Assembly (NCBI RefSeq): GCF_003474385.1
Contig: NZ_QUCY01000009.1
Coordinates: 1 to 64,000 of the forward strand
Source of the DNA: Senegalimassilia sp003474385
GTDB taxonomy: Bacteria; Actinomycetota; Coriobacteriia; Coriobacteriales; Eggerthellaceae
DNA length: 64,000 nucleotides
Direction of reading: 5' to 3'
Each line of letters starts with the position of its first letter. The stretch's first letter is position 1. A model generated the notes under the pieces. That model ran no database searches, had not been told where the DNA came from, and saw nothing but the letters and a program-made list of their open reading frames with translations. Of this stretch, positions 7,682 through 16,433 are shown piece after piece. The translations under genes were made by a program, and so were the position numbers.

Positions 7682-9121
7682 CTAGATGCCGATCACACCC
7701 ATGCCGACCAGCACCAGGGCTGCGACGCCAAGTGCGCTCACAACGCCCATGCCGACCTTCTCGCCCTTCGTCAGAGCGTAGCCGCGGTCCTTGCGAGCCT
7801 TGGCGTACACGAAGAAGCCGGGGATGTAGCCAACGCAGGTGAGCAGCAGGAACGACCAGCCGTTGTACAGCACGCCGACCACCTGGAAGGCCAAGGCGAT
7901 GACGCCGATGGCGATCTGAGCCGCGTTCTTGTCCTCCTTGGCGGAGAACTTGATCTGGTACAGTGCGATGAACGCCCAAGTAATCACGATGGAGACGGTG
8001 CACATGCTGAAGGCGAAGTTGTACGCATCCTCGCTGAACATCAGCACGATCAGGAACACCTGGATGCAAGCGCCTACGAGCAGCAGGCTCATCTGCGGAG
8101 CGCCCTTGCTGTTCAGCTTGCCCCAGGACTCGGGGAGCAGGTGGCGCTCGGCCATTTCAGAGGTGGTTTCAGCGGGCAGCATGGTGAAGGACAGCCAGGC
8201 GCCTGCAACACCGACGATGATGGCGATGCTGATGAACGCGCCGCCCCAGCCGGGAGCCATGGAATCGAACACGTAGAGCATTGCGGGGTAGTCGAGCTGA
8301 GCAATCTCGGTGTAGCTCATGTAGCCGTAGGGGAGCACGGAGCAGCCGACGTAAATGAGCAGCAGGCAGATCAGGCCGATGACGGTAGCCTTGCCTACCT
8401 CATGCTTGTTGCGGGCGCGGGAGCTCATGACCGCAGCGCCCTCGATGCCGATGAACACCCACATCATGATGATCATGCAGTTCATGACCTGCTCGAACAG
8501 GCCGCCCATGCTGGCGGCGTCAGCGCCCATCTCGCCAGCGGCGACGGCGTTGTTGTACACGTTACCCCAGAAGTCGGCGGTGAAAATGCCGGCGTTGAAC
8601 ATGAAGATGGCGAAGATCAGGAAGATGCCCAGGGAGGCAACCTTCGCCACCATGACGATAGCGTTCAGGAACGAGGCGCTCTCAACGCCACGGATGACCA
8701 GGAAGGTCAGCGCCCACATGAACAGCGAGGCGACGATCACGCACGGCAGGGTGTTGCCAGGGAGGAAGGTGGGGAAGAAGTATCCCAGTGTGGACATCAT
8801 CATCGTGGCGAACGCGATGTTGCCCAGCCATGCGGACAGCCAGTAACCCCAGCCGGAAACGAAGCCGGCAAGCGGGCCGAAGCCCTCCTCGGCGTACTGG
8901 AAAATGCCCTTGAGCTCGGGCTTCTTAGCGCCCAGGTTGTTCAGCGACAGGGCAAGCGCGGCGAAGCCGATACCGACGACGGCCCAGGCCACCAGCACGG
9001 CGCCGGGGCTGGCGACGCCTGCAAGCTGTCCGGTGATGGCGAACACGCCGGAGCCGATGCAGGAACTGACGACCATGCCGATCAGCCCGAACAGGCCGAT
9101 ACCTTTAGCTTTCTCGCTCAT
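7682..9121 (-). CDS. arcD: Arginine/ornithine antiporter (APC family)
   Basis: A 479-aa amino acid/polyamine antiporter with about 12-13 membrane helices. The helix-1 motif GMVVSSCIGSGVFAIT, with its substrate-carboxylate-binding GSG, fits the basic amino acid/polyamine antiporter group. It exchanges arginine for ornithine (or citrulline) across the membrane. It lies downstream of arginine deiminase on the same strand with a 217-bp spacer holding hairpins, so expression is partly coupled. The start follows AGGAGGGAAATC. The family is clear; arginine/ornithine specificity is inferred from the neighbour. Confidence 0.8.
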   Translation of the reverse strand: MSEKAKGIGLFGLIGMVVSSCIGSGVFAITGQLAGVASPGAVLVAWAVVGIGFAALALSLNNLGAKKPELKGIFQYAEEGFGPLAGFVSGWGYWLSAWLGNIAFATMMMSTLGYFFPTFLPGNTLPCVIVASLFMWALTFLVIRGVESASFLNAIVMVAKVASLGIFLIFAIFMFNAGIFTADFWGNVYNNAVAAGEMGADAASMGGLFEQVMNCMIIMMWVFIGIEGAAVMSSRARNKHEVGKATVIGLICLLLIYVGCSVLPYGYMSYTEIAQLDYPAMLYVFDSMAPGWGGAFISIAIIVGVAGAWLSFTMLPAETTSEMAERHLLPESWGKLNSKGAPQMSLLLVGACIQVFLIVLMFSEDAYNFAFSMCTVSIVITWAFIALYQIKFSAKEDKNAAQIAIGVIALAFQVVGVLYNGWSFLLLTCVGYIPGFFVYAKARKDRGYALTKGEKVGMGVVSALGVAALVLVGMGVIGI

Positions 9122-9265
9122 GATTTCCCTCCTTAGTAGAAATCAACTGTTTGGTTTCGCCCCTGGACTCCGCTTGTTTAGCCGGACATACCGAACCTGC
9201 TTACGGTGGCGAATCCCGTTTACAGGCTCAAACGGAACGCAGAGGCGAAACCGATGGAAAACTGC

Positions 9266-9326
9266 GGGCAGCGCGTTGCTTCTCAAGCTGCCCAAAGGGG
9301 AGGCCGATCGATCCGGCGGCCTCCCC
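9266..9326 (-). terminator. Two hairpins downstream of arcA
   Basis: GGGGAGGCCG/CGGCCTCCCC (9297-9306 with 9317-9326) and GGGCAGC/GCTGCCC (9267-9273 with 9287-9293) lie just after the arcA stop. T-tracts are weak, so partial read-through into arcD, giving arcA excess over arcD, is plausible. Confidence 0.55.
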
Positions 9327-9338
9327 CGATGAAAGCGA

Positions 9339-10556
9339 TTAGTCCTCGCGCACGATCGGCATGCTCATGCAGCGCGGGCCGCCACGGCCGCGGGACAGCT
9401 CGGCCGAGGGAATCTCGATGACGTCGATGTTGTTCTTGCGCAGAACGGCGTTCGTGACGTCGTTGCGCTCGTAAACAACCACGCGTCCAGGAGCGATGCA
9501 CAGCGTGTTGGAGCCGTCGTTCCACTGTTCGCGCTCGGCGGCGATGCGGTCGCCACCGCCGCAGGGAATCAGCGTCACCGGCATGCCGATGTACTTCTCC
9601 AGGATCTGCTCGAGCGGGGCGTTGATCTCATGCACCTTGATGCCGTCGCCCTCGGGCGTAATCTCGAACACGGACAGCGGGCCCATGATGCCGGGATGGA
9701 TGGTGAACTTGTCCACGTCGATCTGGGTGAACACGGTGTCCAGGTGCATCATGGCGCGGTTGTTCGGGATGTTGAACGCCAGGATGGTGTCGACCGGGGA
9801 GGTGGGGTCGTTGAAGATGTTGTGGGCGATGCCGTCGATGGCGTCGGGCTCGGTGCGCTGGGAGATGCCGATGGCCAGCACGTGCTCGTTGATGTTGAGG
9901 ATGTCGCCGCCCTCGATGTGGAAGGTGTTGTAGCGGCTGTAGTACTGCGGGGTGCCCTTGAAATCCGGGTGGTAGTTGAAGATGTACTCGCCGTAGATGG
10001 TCTCACGGTTGCGGGTGACGGAGTACATGCGGTTGATGGAAACGCCGTTGCCGATCATCGCGAAGGGGTCACGGGTGAAGTACAGGTTCGGCATCGGGGC
10101 GACGACCATCTTGGAGGCCTCGGACACCAGGTCGACCAGGGAGTTGGACTTGTCGGTGTGCAGCTCGGTGAGGTTGATGCCCTCCATGGTCTTCAGGACG
10201 AAGTCCTTGGCGTCGGGGTAGTTCTCCTGCATGTAATCGAAGATGATCTTGCGATAGCGCTCGGTCTTGATACCGGCTTCGTCGATCCACTGCAGCAGGA
10301 ACTTCTCGCGCAGCTCGGAGTCGGCGGCCAGGACCTCGGCCGTCAGGTCCTCCAGGTACACGACCTCCACGCCGTTGTCGCGCAGGGCCTCTGCGAAGGC
10401 GTCGTGCTCCTCCTGGGCAACTTTCAAGAACGGGATGTCGTCGAACAGCAGCTCCTCGAGCGTGTTCGGGGTGAGGTTCAGCAGCTCCTTGCCGGGACGG
10501 TGCAGCAGCACCTTCTTGAGCGGCTTGATCTCGCTTTTGACGTTCACGCCAGCCAT
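9339..10556 (-). CDS. arcA: Arginine deiminase
   Basis: A 405-aa arginine deiminase, which hydrolyses arginine to citrulline and ammonia, the first step of the deiminase pathway. Family motifs in order: LTPNTLEELLFDD near residue 26, FTRDPFAMIGNGVSIN near 160, the catalytic HIEGGD near 215, MHLDTVFTQID near 270, and the catalytic cysteine in GGPRCMSMP at the C-terminus. Length is normal. arcD follows on the same strand; no ornithine carbamoyltransferase or carbamate kinase lies nearby in the window. A LuxR-type gene is divergent upstream, and the 450-bp spacer (10557-11006) must hold both promoters. Confidence 0.95.
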   Translation of the reverse strand: MAGVNVKSEIKPLKKVLLHRPGKELLNLTPNTLEELLFDDIPFLKVAQEEHDAFAEALRDNGVEVVYLEDLTAEVLAADSELREKFLLQWIDEAGIKTERYRKIIFDYMQENYPDAKDFVLKTMEGINLTELHTDKSNSLVDLVSEASKMVVAPMPNLYFTRDPFAMIGNGVSINRMYSVTRNRETIYGEYIFNYHPDFKGTPQYYSRYNTFHIEGGDILNINEHVLAIGISQRTEPDAIDGIAHNIFNDPTSPVDTILAFNIPNNRAMMHLDTVFTQIDVDKFTIHPGIMGPLSVFEITPEGDGIKVHEINAPLEQILEKYIGMPVTLIPCGGGDRIAAEREQWNDGSNTLCIAPGRVVVYERNDVTNAVLRKNNIDVIEIPSAELSRGRGGPRCMSMPIVRED

Positions 10557-11006
10557 TGCAAACCTTCTTTCGTCTCGTGGGATGAAGACTATCTTCGCCG
10601 TGCAAGCCTTCCAGCGCTTCTTGGCCTAACGCTTTGGGCTTGCGAGTGGGGCGTTTTCGGTGCCCCGTTCCGTTGACTCCACTTTGCAACCTCCACGTAA
10701 AATCCGGAAGGTGTAACGCGGATTTAACGACCCTCGTTTAGAGGTGGAACCAAGGATTAACGCCGGGCAAAACTTCCTAAACCCTCGGTAAACCCCTGAT
10801 GGGAGGCTTGTGGTATGGTATGGGGAAATGCTGGTAAGCAGAGTTGGCCCTCATCGGTTTAGTTGACTTCGGCGCTCATTGTTTCTGTAAACAGGGTGGC
10901 GAATCGGGGTTGAGGGTAAAATAGGTACGGGTAAGTAGTTACAATACCGAGGATTGCCTTGGCCGGCTACGGGAGGCTGGCGGCAAAGCGTTCTACGGAG
11001 GGGCCT
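10557..11006. promoter_or_regulatory. Divergent promoter region arcA / luxR-type regulator
   Basis: A 450-bp spacer with no supported gene. Both flanking genes are transcribed outward, so at least two promoters must lie here. TACAAT at about 10939 is a possible -10 for the regulator. I see no clear ArgR, CRP or LuxR box by eye. Confidence 0.4.
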
Positions 11007-11975
11007 ATGGAGCTTGTTCTGTTCTACTACACGCTGCTGATGCTGCTCGTATCCATTTTGGTAGCGGCTGTGTGCTTGTCCGCGTACTTGGTTTCGCGCA
11101 AGAAGACCATGCTGTTCCTGTCGGTTGCCTTCGCGTTCTACTTCTTCGACATCTCCTTAGTGTTCCAGGACGAATTCATCGTTCGATCTTGCGGGGATGC
11201 GCTCACATCGGGATATCTTGTCGTGCGCTCGCTTGCTTCGGTGGTGACCGGAGGTGGGTTCGTCACGGCGTTCTGGGTTTTGCTTTGCGATTACCTAAAC
11301 GAAACGCGCCGCACCGCGTTCGTGATGCCGCCGGCGATTTTCACGATTGCCAGCGTTGCTATGTTGGTGATGATCCCTGATGGCGATCTGCAGCGTTTTT
11401 GGTTTTGGTCCATACGCCAGTTCTACATGTATTGGATTCTGCTGTATGCGGGGTATAGCTTCTTGCGTCAGCAAGGTGAGGCCGAGCGTGCCCGCATGTG
11501 GCGGCATCGAGCTTTGTATGCGGTGACGTGGGCGATAGGCCTGCTTGTTTTGGCGGAGGATTACGCCACCTTCTTGGTGATGGACCTGGCGTCGGTCAAC
11601 TTGGATGCGCTTGTCTTCAGCGCCGAGCACAACTATGCAGAGAATCTGCTGATGTTGGTCATCGGCGTGGCTGCGGTGCGTAACGCGGTCCGCATGCTGT
11701 CGCTTCGTTTCGAGCGCCCTCCTGCGCAGGGCGGTAGCAAGCAGCAGGAGCAGCAGATCATCGAGAATCTTAACGTGTTCGCCACGCGTCATAAGCTCTC
11801 CCAGCGCGAACGTGAGGTTCTCTACCTTATCTTGCTGGGCAAGGATAATCAGAACATCGCATCCGAGATGTCTCTGGCGCTTTCCACGGTGAAGGTGCAC
11901 GTGCACAACATCCTGAAGAAAACGGGCGATGCCAGCCGACAGGAATTGATCCAGGGCTTCTGGAAGATGTCGTAA
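11007..11975 (+). CDS. Membrane-anchored LuxR-family regulator
   Basis: A 322-aa protein with about seven hydrophobic helices over residues 1-235 and a C-terminal LuxR/GerE DNA-binding domain at about 258-320 (HKLSQREREVLYLILLGKDNQNIA, STVKVHVHNILKKTG). Such fusions of a multi-helix membrane sensor with a LuxR output are expanded in Eggerthellaceae. ATG at 11007 follows GGAGGGGCC; an upstream in-frame start at 10959 lacks a site. It is divergent from arcA, so control of arginine catabolism is possible. The signal is unknown. Confidence 0.85.
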   Translation: MELVLFYYTLLMLLVSILVAAVCLSAYLVSRKKTMLFLSVAFAFYFFDISLVFQDEFIVRSCGDALTSGYLVVRSLASVVTGGGFVTAFWVLLCDYLNETRRTAFVMPPAIFTIASVAMLVMIPDGDLQRFWFWSIRQFYMYWILLYAGYSFLRQQGEAERARMWRHRALYAVTWAIGLLVLAEDYATFLVMDLASVNLDALVFSAEHNYAENLLMLVIGVAAVRNAVRMLSLRFERPPAQGGSKQQEQQIIENLNVFATRHKLSQREREVLYLILLGKDNQNIASEMSLALSTVKVHVHNILKKTGDASRQELIQGFWKMS

Positions 11976-12149
11976 GGCGCGCGCCGGTTTTGCCGTCCGT
12001 CCCTGAAAATCTACCCCCCACCGCCGCTGGACCGCGCGCTGTGTTACGGTCGTGTGTCGAAACGGCGTCACAAACGCTTTCGCATGCCAAAATGTCCCTC
12101 ATATACCACAAGGAGGGGCGGGGATGCCCCGATAGGAAAGGAGGGAACG

Positions 12150-13403
12150 ATGGCAAGCTCGATTACCGAGAAGCTGAAGAACATCGGCCCCGGTGCTTTG
12201 GTCGCAGCTGGTTTCGTCGGTCCTGGCACGGTCACCACGTGCACGGTCTCCGGCGCAAGCTATGGTTACACCATGCTGTGGGCGTTGCTGTTCGCCACCG
12301 TTGCAACCATTATCTTCCAGGAGATGGCGGCTCGCGTCGGCATCGTCACGCAGGAGGGCCTGGGTGAGAACATCCGCGATCGCATTTCGCATCCGGTGCT
12401 GAAGTGGATTGCAATCGTGATTGTTATCATCGCCATCTTCATCGGCAACACCGCGTACGAGACGGGCAACATCACGGGCGGCATCCTGGGCATCCAGGCG
12501 GTAGTCAATGCTCCCATGATCCCCATCGTCATCGTGCTGGGCGTTCTGGCCTTTGCCGTCATGTGGGTGGGTTCTTACAAGCTGGTCGAGAAGATTCTCA
12601 CGGGCATCGTCATCTTCATGGGCCTGGTGTTCCTGATCACCGCGTTCGCCTCTCCCGTTGATTGGGGCGCGGTCGTGGCCGGCCTGTTCACGCCTTCCCT
12701 GCCCGAGGGCCAGGCCGGCGCCAAGGGCATCCTGACCGCCGTGGGTTTGATCGGCACCACCATCGTGCCGTACAACCTGTTCTTGCACGCTTCCGGCGCA
12801 TCCGAGCGCTTCAAGGACCCTGAGCAGATCGCCGACGCACGTTTCGACTGCATTCTGTCCATCGGTCTGGGCGGCATCATCTCCATGGCCATTCTCGTCT
12901 GCGCCGCGGCGAACATGCATGCCGCCGGCATCACCGTCACCAACGGCAAGGACATGGCCGTCGCCCTGCAGCCGCTGCTGGGCAACTGGGCCACGGTGCT
13001 CATCGGCATCGGCCTGCTGGCCGCCGGTTTCTCCAGCGCCATCACCGCTCCGCTTTCCGCTGCTTACGCCGTCAACGGCGTGCTCGGCTGGGGCAAGACC
13101 TTGAAGGACCTGAAGTTCAAGATCGTTTGGATCATCGTGCTGGTGGCTGGCTGTCTGATGGCCGTGCTGCTGGGCAAGAGCCCCACGGAGCTGATCCTGG
13201 TGGCGCAGGCGGCAAACGCCATTCTGCTACCCATCATGGCGTTCTTCGTGATGTACGTCGCCAACGGCAAGAGCCTTGGCAAGTGGCGCAACCATGCGTT
13301 CTCCAACATCTGCGGCGTCATCTTCATCTGCATCACGCTGTTCATGTGCTGGCGCAACATGTCCAGCTTCCTGACCACGCTGCAAACGCTTATCGGCGCA
13401 TAG
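12150..13403 (+). CDS. Nramp-related (SLC11-like) transporter with altered metal site
   Basis: A 417-aa protein with about 11 membrane helices of the Nramp fold. The helix-1 motif that is normally DPGN reads GPGT (FVGPGTVTTCT), and the helix-6 motif that is normally MPHN reads VPYN (GTTIVPYNLFLHAS). The Asp, Asn and Met ligands that coordinate transition metals in canonical MntH are therefore missing. A magnesium-transporting Nramp-related protein has been described from Eggerthella lenta, so divergent members are expected here, but loss of the helix-1 Asp is more extreme. The start follows AAAGGAGGGAACG. It stands alone and ends at a terminator. Calling it a manganese transporter would be unsafe. 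Confidence 0.8.
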   Translation: MASSITEKLKNIGPGALVAAGFVGPGTVTTCTVSGASYGYTMLWALLFATVATIIFQEMAARVGIVTQEGLGENIRDRISHPVLKWIAIVIVIIAIFIGNTAYETGNITGGILGIQAVVNAPMIPIVIVLGVLAFAVMWVGSYKLVEKILTGIVIFMGLVFLITAFASPVDWGAVVAGLFTPSLPEGQAGAKGILTAVGLIGTTIVPYNLFLHASGASERFKDPEQIADARFDCILSIGLGGIISMAILVCAAANMHAAGITVTNGKDMAVALQPLLGNWATVLIGIGLLAAGFSSAITAPLSAAYAVNGVLGWGKTLKDLKFKIVWIIVLVAGCLMAVLLGKSPTELILVAQAANAILLPIMAFFVMYVANGKSLGKWRNHAFSNICGVIFICITLFMCWRNMSSFLTTLQTLIGA

Positions 13404-13423
13404 CGGCTTCGGCAACGGAAAGC

Positions 13424-13681
13424 ATGTGCAAGGGCCTGTCGGACGAAAGTCCGGCAGGCCCTTTTCATCGTTGGATTGCGGCTGCGATCGATGGCTTCTG
13501 GGGAAGCCTGGTCAGCATAGCGGTATGCGTCTTGCTGTCTGTTCTGATGCAGCGGACGAAGGCGACCGCGTACGACCAGATTTCCGCTCTGGCAGTTGCA
13601 GCGCGCTCCATCGCGTTGCTGGTGGGCGTATTCACCGCCTGGTTCCAGAAGCGGTATCCCCGGCATATAGCGCGCGGGTAG
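13424..13681 (+). CDS. Doubtful small membrane protein ORF
   Basis: An 85-codon frame with two hydrophobic segments (about residues 24-42 and 54-73) and a basic end. Its only ATG lies inside the preceding terminator and has no convincing ribosome site, so it may be spurious or may start elsewhere. No family recognised. Confidence 0.25.
   Translation: MCKGLSDESPAGPFHRWIAAAIDGFWGSLVSIAVCVLLSVLMQRTKATAYDQISALAVAARSIALLVGVFTAWFQKRYPRHIARG
13430..13466 (+). terminator. Intrinsic terminator after the Nramp-like gene
   Basis: AAGGGCCTG..GGAC pairs with GTCC..CAGGCCCTT around a GAAA loop, followed by TTTTC. Confidence 0.8.
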
Positions 13682-13756
13682 CGGGGCAGCAGGCGCGAAA
13701 TCTTGTCTCCAGGAAACGAAAAGGCCATCGACTTGAGCCGATGGCCTGGTGCTTCA

Positions 13757-13832
13757 TGGTGCCCCAGATACGATTCGAACGTACGACACCCGCTTTAGGA
13801 GAGCGGTGCTCTATCCCCTGAGCTACTGAGGC
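13757..13832 (-). tRNA. tRNA-Arg (anticodon CCU)
   Basis: A 76-nt cloverleaf on the minus strand. Acceptor GCCTCAG pairs with CTGGGGC (one G-T), D-arm GCTCAGGGGATAGAGC, anticodon stem CCGCT/AGCGG with loop CTCCTAA giving CCU, T-arm with GTTCGAATC, and an encoded CCA end. Confidence 0.95.
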
Positions 13833-13945
13833 GCGCACATCATTGTAGCATTAAACCTTTTGACTCGATGCTCGCACATGCCAATATCACGGGTAAAGCT
13901 TCATGGTGGCTTTCGCACAGCTGCGCTCGGCGATGGCGATCGCAG

Positions 13946-14611
13946 CTACGCCCTCGCAAACTCAAGCAACTGCGTGGGGTCGGAGATGATAACGCCTGCC
14001 TGTGCCTCTTGCAGGGTGCTTACGGGATTGTAGCCCCAGTCGACGCCGATCGCATACGCCCCGGCGTTATGGGCAACGCGCATGTCGCCGGCAGAATCGC
14101 CCACATAGGCGGTGCGTTCGGGGGTGCTGTTCAGCTCGCGGATGGTTCGCAGCAAGCCGGTAGGGTCGGGCTTGCGGGGAATATCTTCGCATTCGCCGTG
14201 CAACACTTCAAACGTATCGGGGAGGAATCGCGGGATGACGTCCTTCACGCCGCCCTCGTATTTGTTCGAAAGCACCGCAAGCTTGCATCCTCGCGCTTTC
14301 AACTCGGCAAGCGTCTCGGGCATGTGCGCGTAATGGCGCGTGCGAGCATGCCCGGTTTTGGGGTACAGCGCCTTCCAGTATTCAAGCGCTTCTGCGCAAA
14401 CGGTTTCGGAGGTTCCCTCGGGAAGAGCGCGGTAAATCAGGCGTTGCGCGCCGTCGCCTACGAAGCTGTGGATAGCGGCATCGGTGTGCGTGGGGTAGCC
14501 GAAGTGCGCCAGGGTCTCGTTGGTGACGTGGATGAGGTCGGGCATAGTGTCCAGGATGGTTCCGTCCAAGTCGAAGATGAACGTGTCGAATATCGGATGC
14601 GATTCGGTCAT
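13946..14611 (-). CDS. HAD-superfamily phosphatase, phosphoglycolate phosphatase-like
   Basis: A 221-aa haloacid-dehalogenase hydrolase. Motif I DLDGTILDT near residues 14-22 holds the nucleophilic Asp and the acid/base Asp two residues on. Motif II is the Ser of AVLSNK near 117, motif III the Lys in PRKPDPT near 150, and motif IV GDSAGDM near 170. A helical cap of the Gph/PgmB type lies between motifs I and II. It probably dephosphorylates small metabolites such as 2-phosphoglycolate; the substrate is uncertain. It stands alone between the two tRNA loci. Confidence 0.85.
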   Translation of the reverse strand: MTESHPIFDTFIFDLDGTILDTMPDLIHVTNETLAHFGYPTHTDAAIHSFVGDGAQRLIYRALPEGTSETVCAEALEYWKALYPKTGHARTRHYAHMPETLAELKARGCKLAVLSNKYEGGVKDVIPRFLPDTFEVLHGECEDIPRKPDPTGLLRTIRELNSTPERTAYVGDSAGDMRVAHNAGAYAIGVDWGYNPVSTLQEAQAGVIISDPTQLLEFARA

Positions 14612-14663
14612 CGTTGCCTCCTGAAAACGAAAACGACGGCACTGGGCCGTCGTTGATGATCGA

Positions 14664-14713
14664 TGGAGCGGGTGACGGGATTCGAACCCGCGAATGCGAG
14701 CTTGGGAAGCTGA
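14664..14713 (-). pseudogene. tRNA-Gly 3'-half remnant (possible att site)
   Basis: On the minus strand this reads as the 3' half of a tRNA-Gly(CCC): anticodon loop TTCCCAA, a T-arm GCGGGTTCGAATCCCGT, then CACCCGC and TCCA. A matching 5' acceptor GCGGGTG and a D-arm are absent from the preceding 200 bp. Half tRNAs of this kind are the usual scar left by integrases that recombine at tRNA 3' ends. It differs in sequence from the intact tRNA-Gly at 14898. Confidence 0.6.
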
Positions 14714-14858
14714 TTCCTTACCCGATCTTCCGCGACCTGAATTATCCGTCTGACCTCGCTGTTCTTAAAACCAACACTGTAATTCTAGCAAACGTACTGG
14801 ACGAAATACTGGAAAAACGATTAGTTTTCCAACCAACAAACAATTCTACTCTGAAACA

Positions 14859-14885
14859 CGAAAGTCGCCAAAATGGCGACTTTCG
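14859..14885 (-). terminator. Hairpin terminator after tRNA-Gly
   Basis: A perfect 12-bp stem CGAAAGTCGCCA / TGGCGACTTTCG with an AAA loop, 12 bp beyond the tRNA-Gly CCA end. Confidence 0.75.
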
Positions 14886-14897
14886 ACACGTTATTTC

Positions 14898-14972
14898 TGG
14901 AGCGGGCGACGAGAATCGAACTCGCGTCAGATGCTTGGGAAGCATCGGTAATAACCATTATACGACGCCCGC
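14898..14972 (-). tRNA. tRNA-Gly (anticodon CCC)
   Basis: An intact 75-nt cloverleaf. Acceptor GCGGGCG pairs with CGCCCGC, anticodon stem GATGC/GCATC with loop TTCCCAA gives CCC, T-arm GCGAGTTCGATTCTCGT, encoded CCA. The ICE integrase ends 72 bp from its 5' end, so the tRNA lies at or next to an integration hot spot. Confidence 0.95.
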
Positions 14973-15044
14973 ATTGGCAAATCATTATAACTCTGCCGCC
15001 GTACATCCCACCGGTCAATTCAACGAAACCCCACGAGTCTCAGC

Positions 15045-16433
15045 TTAAACGGCGGCACGCAGAAAGCTCATATACCTAGATCCGATCCCGATGCCCGTGT
15101 TCGGAACATAACCGGCATATAGATCGAGGGTGTAGGCCGAGCTTGCGTGCCCCATGAGTACAGAGACCGTCTTGATGTTCTCTCCGTTGGCAAGGTTCAA
15201 AGTGGCGAATGTGTGCCTGAGTGCATAGGGTCTGATCCCTTCGAAGCCAGCTGCGCCTATGAAGCTGCGCCAATCCCTTAGCCAGGACTGATAGGTGCGC
15301 GGGATGACGTCTGGGCCGCACACCAGCATGGACATCGAGGGCTTGAGTCCCAGCGCCTTCATCTGGTTCGACTTGATGTCGATCCATGCCTTGACCTCGC
15401 CTGCCGTGTAAGCATCGATCGGCACCGACCTTCGCCCGGCATCCGACTTGGGGTAGCTCCTTATCGTCTTGCCGTCGCGGTCTAGGACGCTGACGATGTT
15501 GATTGAAGCTTCAGAGCCATCAAAGGCAATGTCTCCGACATGGATGGCGAGCATCTCTTCCGGGCGCATGCCCGTGTTCAAGAGCAGGAGCACGCTCACC
15601 TTGAAGTAGTCCAAGGGGAGCTTCTCGACCTCGCCTAAGAAGCGTCCGGCATCATCTGCCATAAGTGGGTCGATCAAAGGCTTGCTCTTCTTGAACACGC
15701 GGGTGAGGAACTTCGCCTTCGCGACGTTCTTCGTGATGTCATCTTTTTCCAGCGCGTAGTTCATGACCTCGCGGAGAAACTTGAGTATCTTCGACTGCAT
15801 GTCGGGGCCTGCCACTTTTATGGGCTTGTACGGCTTCTTCAAGGTGCCGTGCTTCTTTGCCCACCTGACCGTCTTTCGGTTCTCCTCTTGCTTCGCCCTG
15901 CGCTCAAGCGCCCATTTCCTGGAGAGCTCGGGGACTTTGAGCAAGCATCTTTCGATGTCTTCTGCCGTCACCTTGCACATAGGGATATCGCCGATGACCT
16001 CGTCGATGTACTTCAGGAACAGGCGCTCATGTCTCACTACGCCATCGGTAATCGACCCGTTGCTGCGGATCTCTATGTAGCGGTCGATGTAGCTCCCTAA
16101 AGGCGTTACGCATTCGCCGGGCTTGCTCTTCCCATCACCGCTTCGAGTCCAGCCACGCAATTCAAGGGCTCGTTCAAGCTCTGCGTTCTTTTCATCCTCG
16201 AACGCGTCCATCTGGTCTTTCAGATCCTCCTTTTTGTTGAGCGCGAAAACGACGTGCGTGAGCTTCTTCTTTCCGTCGAAATAGGTGCGGTATTCCTCGG
16301 GGACGCGAATGGTCAACTGGTAGGCCGTCGTCCGCGAATCCTTGCGGCGACGGCGCGGCAGGCCCTTCTGCTTTCGCGCTTCGTCCAAGTCATATGGTTT
16401 GTCGCACCTTAGCTTCTTCGTCCCCAATTTCAT
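15045..16433 (-). CDS. int: Tyrosine recombinase (ICE integrase)
   Basis: A 462-aa site-specific recombinase. A basic N-terminal arm-binding region and SAM-like core-binding domain (about residues 105-225) precede the catalytic domain. The catalytic Arg is in NTGMRPEEM, the RHTF motif supplies the second Arg (ALRHTFATL), GHASS follows, and the nucleophilic Tyr is in LDLYAGYVP about 18 residues before the end. It catalyses integration and excision of the ICE. The start overlaps the end of the upstream small DNA-binding gene by 44 bp, so the two are co-translated. It lies 72 bp from tRNA-Gly. Confidence 0.92.
   Translation of the reverse strand: MKLGTKKLRCDKPYDLDEARKQKGLPRRRRKDSRTTAYQLTIRVPEEYRTYFDGKKKLTHVVFALNKKEDLKDQMDAFEDEKNAELERALELRGWTRSGDGKSKPGECVTPLGSYIDRYIEIRSNGSITDGVVRHERLFLKYIDEVIGDIPMCKVTAEDIERCLLKVPELSRKWALERRAKQEENRKTVRWAKKHGTLKKPYKPIKVAGPDMQSKILKFLREVMNYALEKDDITKNVAKAKFLTRVFKKSKPLIDPLMADDAGRFLGEVEKLPLDYFKVSVLLLLNTGMRPEEMLAIHVGDIAFDGSEASINIVSVLDRDGKTIRSYPKSDAGRRSVPIDAYTAGEVKAWIDIKSNQMKALGLKPSMSMLVCGPDVIPRTYQSWLRDWRSFIGAAGFEGIRPYALRHTFATLNLANGENIKTVSVLMGHASSAYTLDLYAGYVPNTGIGIGSRYMSFLRAAV

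Noticed and set aside
7637..9136. 499-codon frame on the plus strand opposite arcD
   Set aside because: It is antisense to a clear transporter, rich in His/Asp/Gly as expected of a high-GC shadow frame, and has no ribosome site.
12150..13403. Manganese transporter MntH
   Set aside because: The ligands for manganese in helices 1 and 6 are absent.
13424..13681. Confident small membrane protein
   Set aside because: Its only start overlaps a terminator hairpin and has no ribosome site; kept only as doubtful.
14664..14738. Second complete tRNA-Gly
   Set aside because: The 5' acceptor and D-arm do not pair with the 3' half, so only a remnant can be supported.
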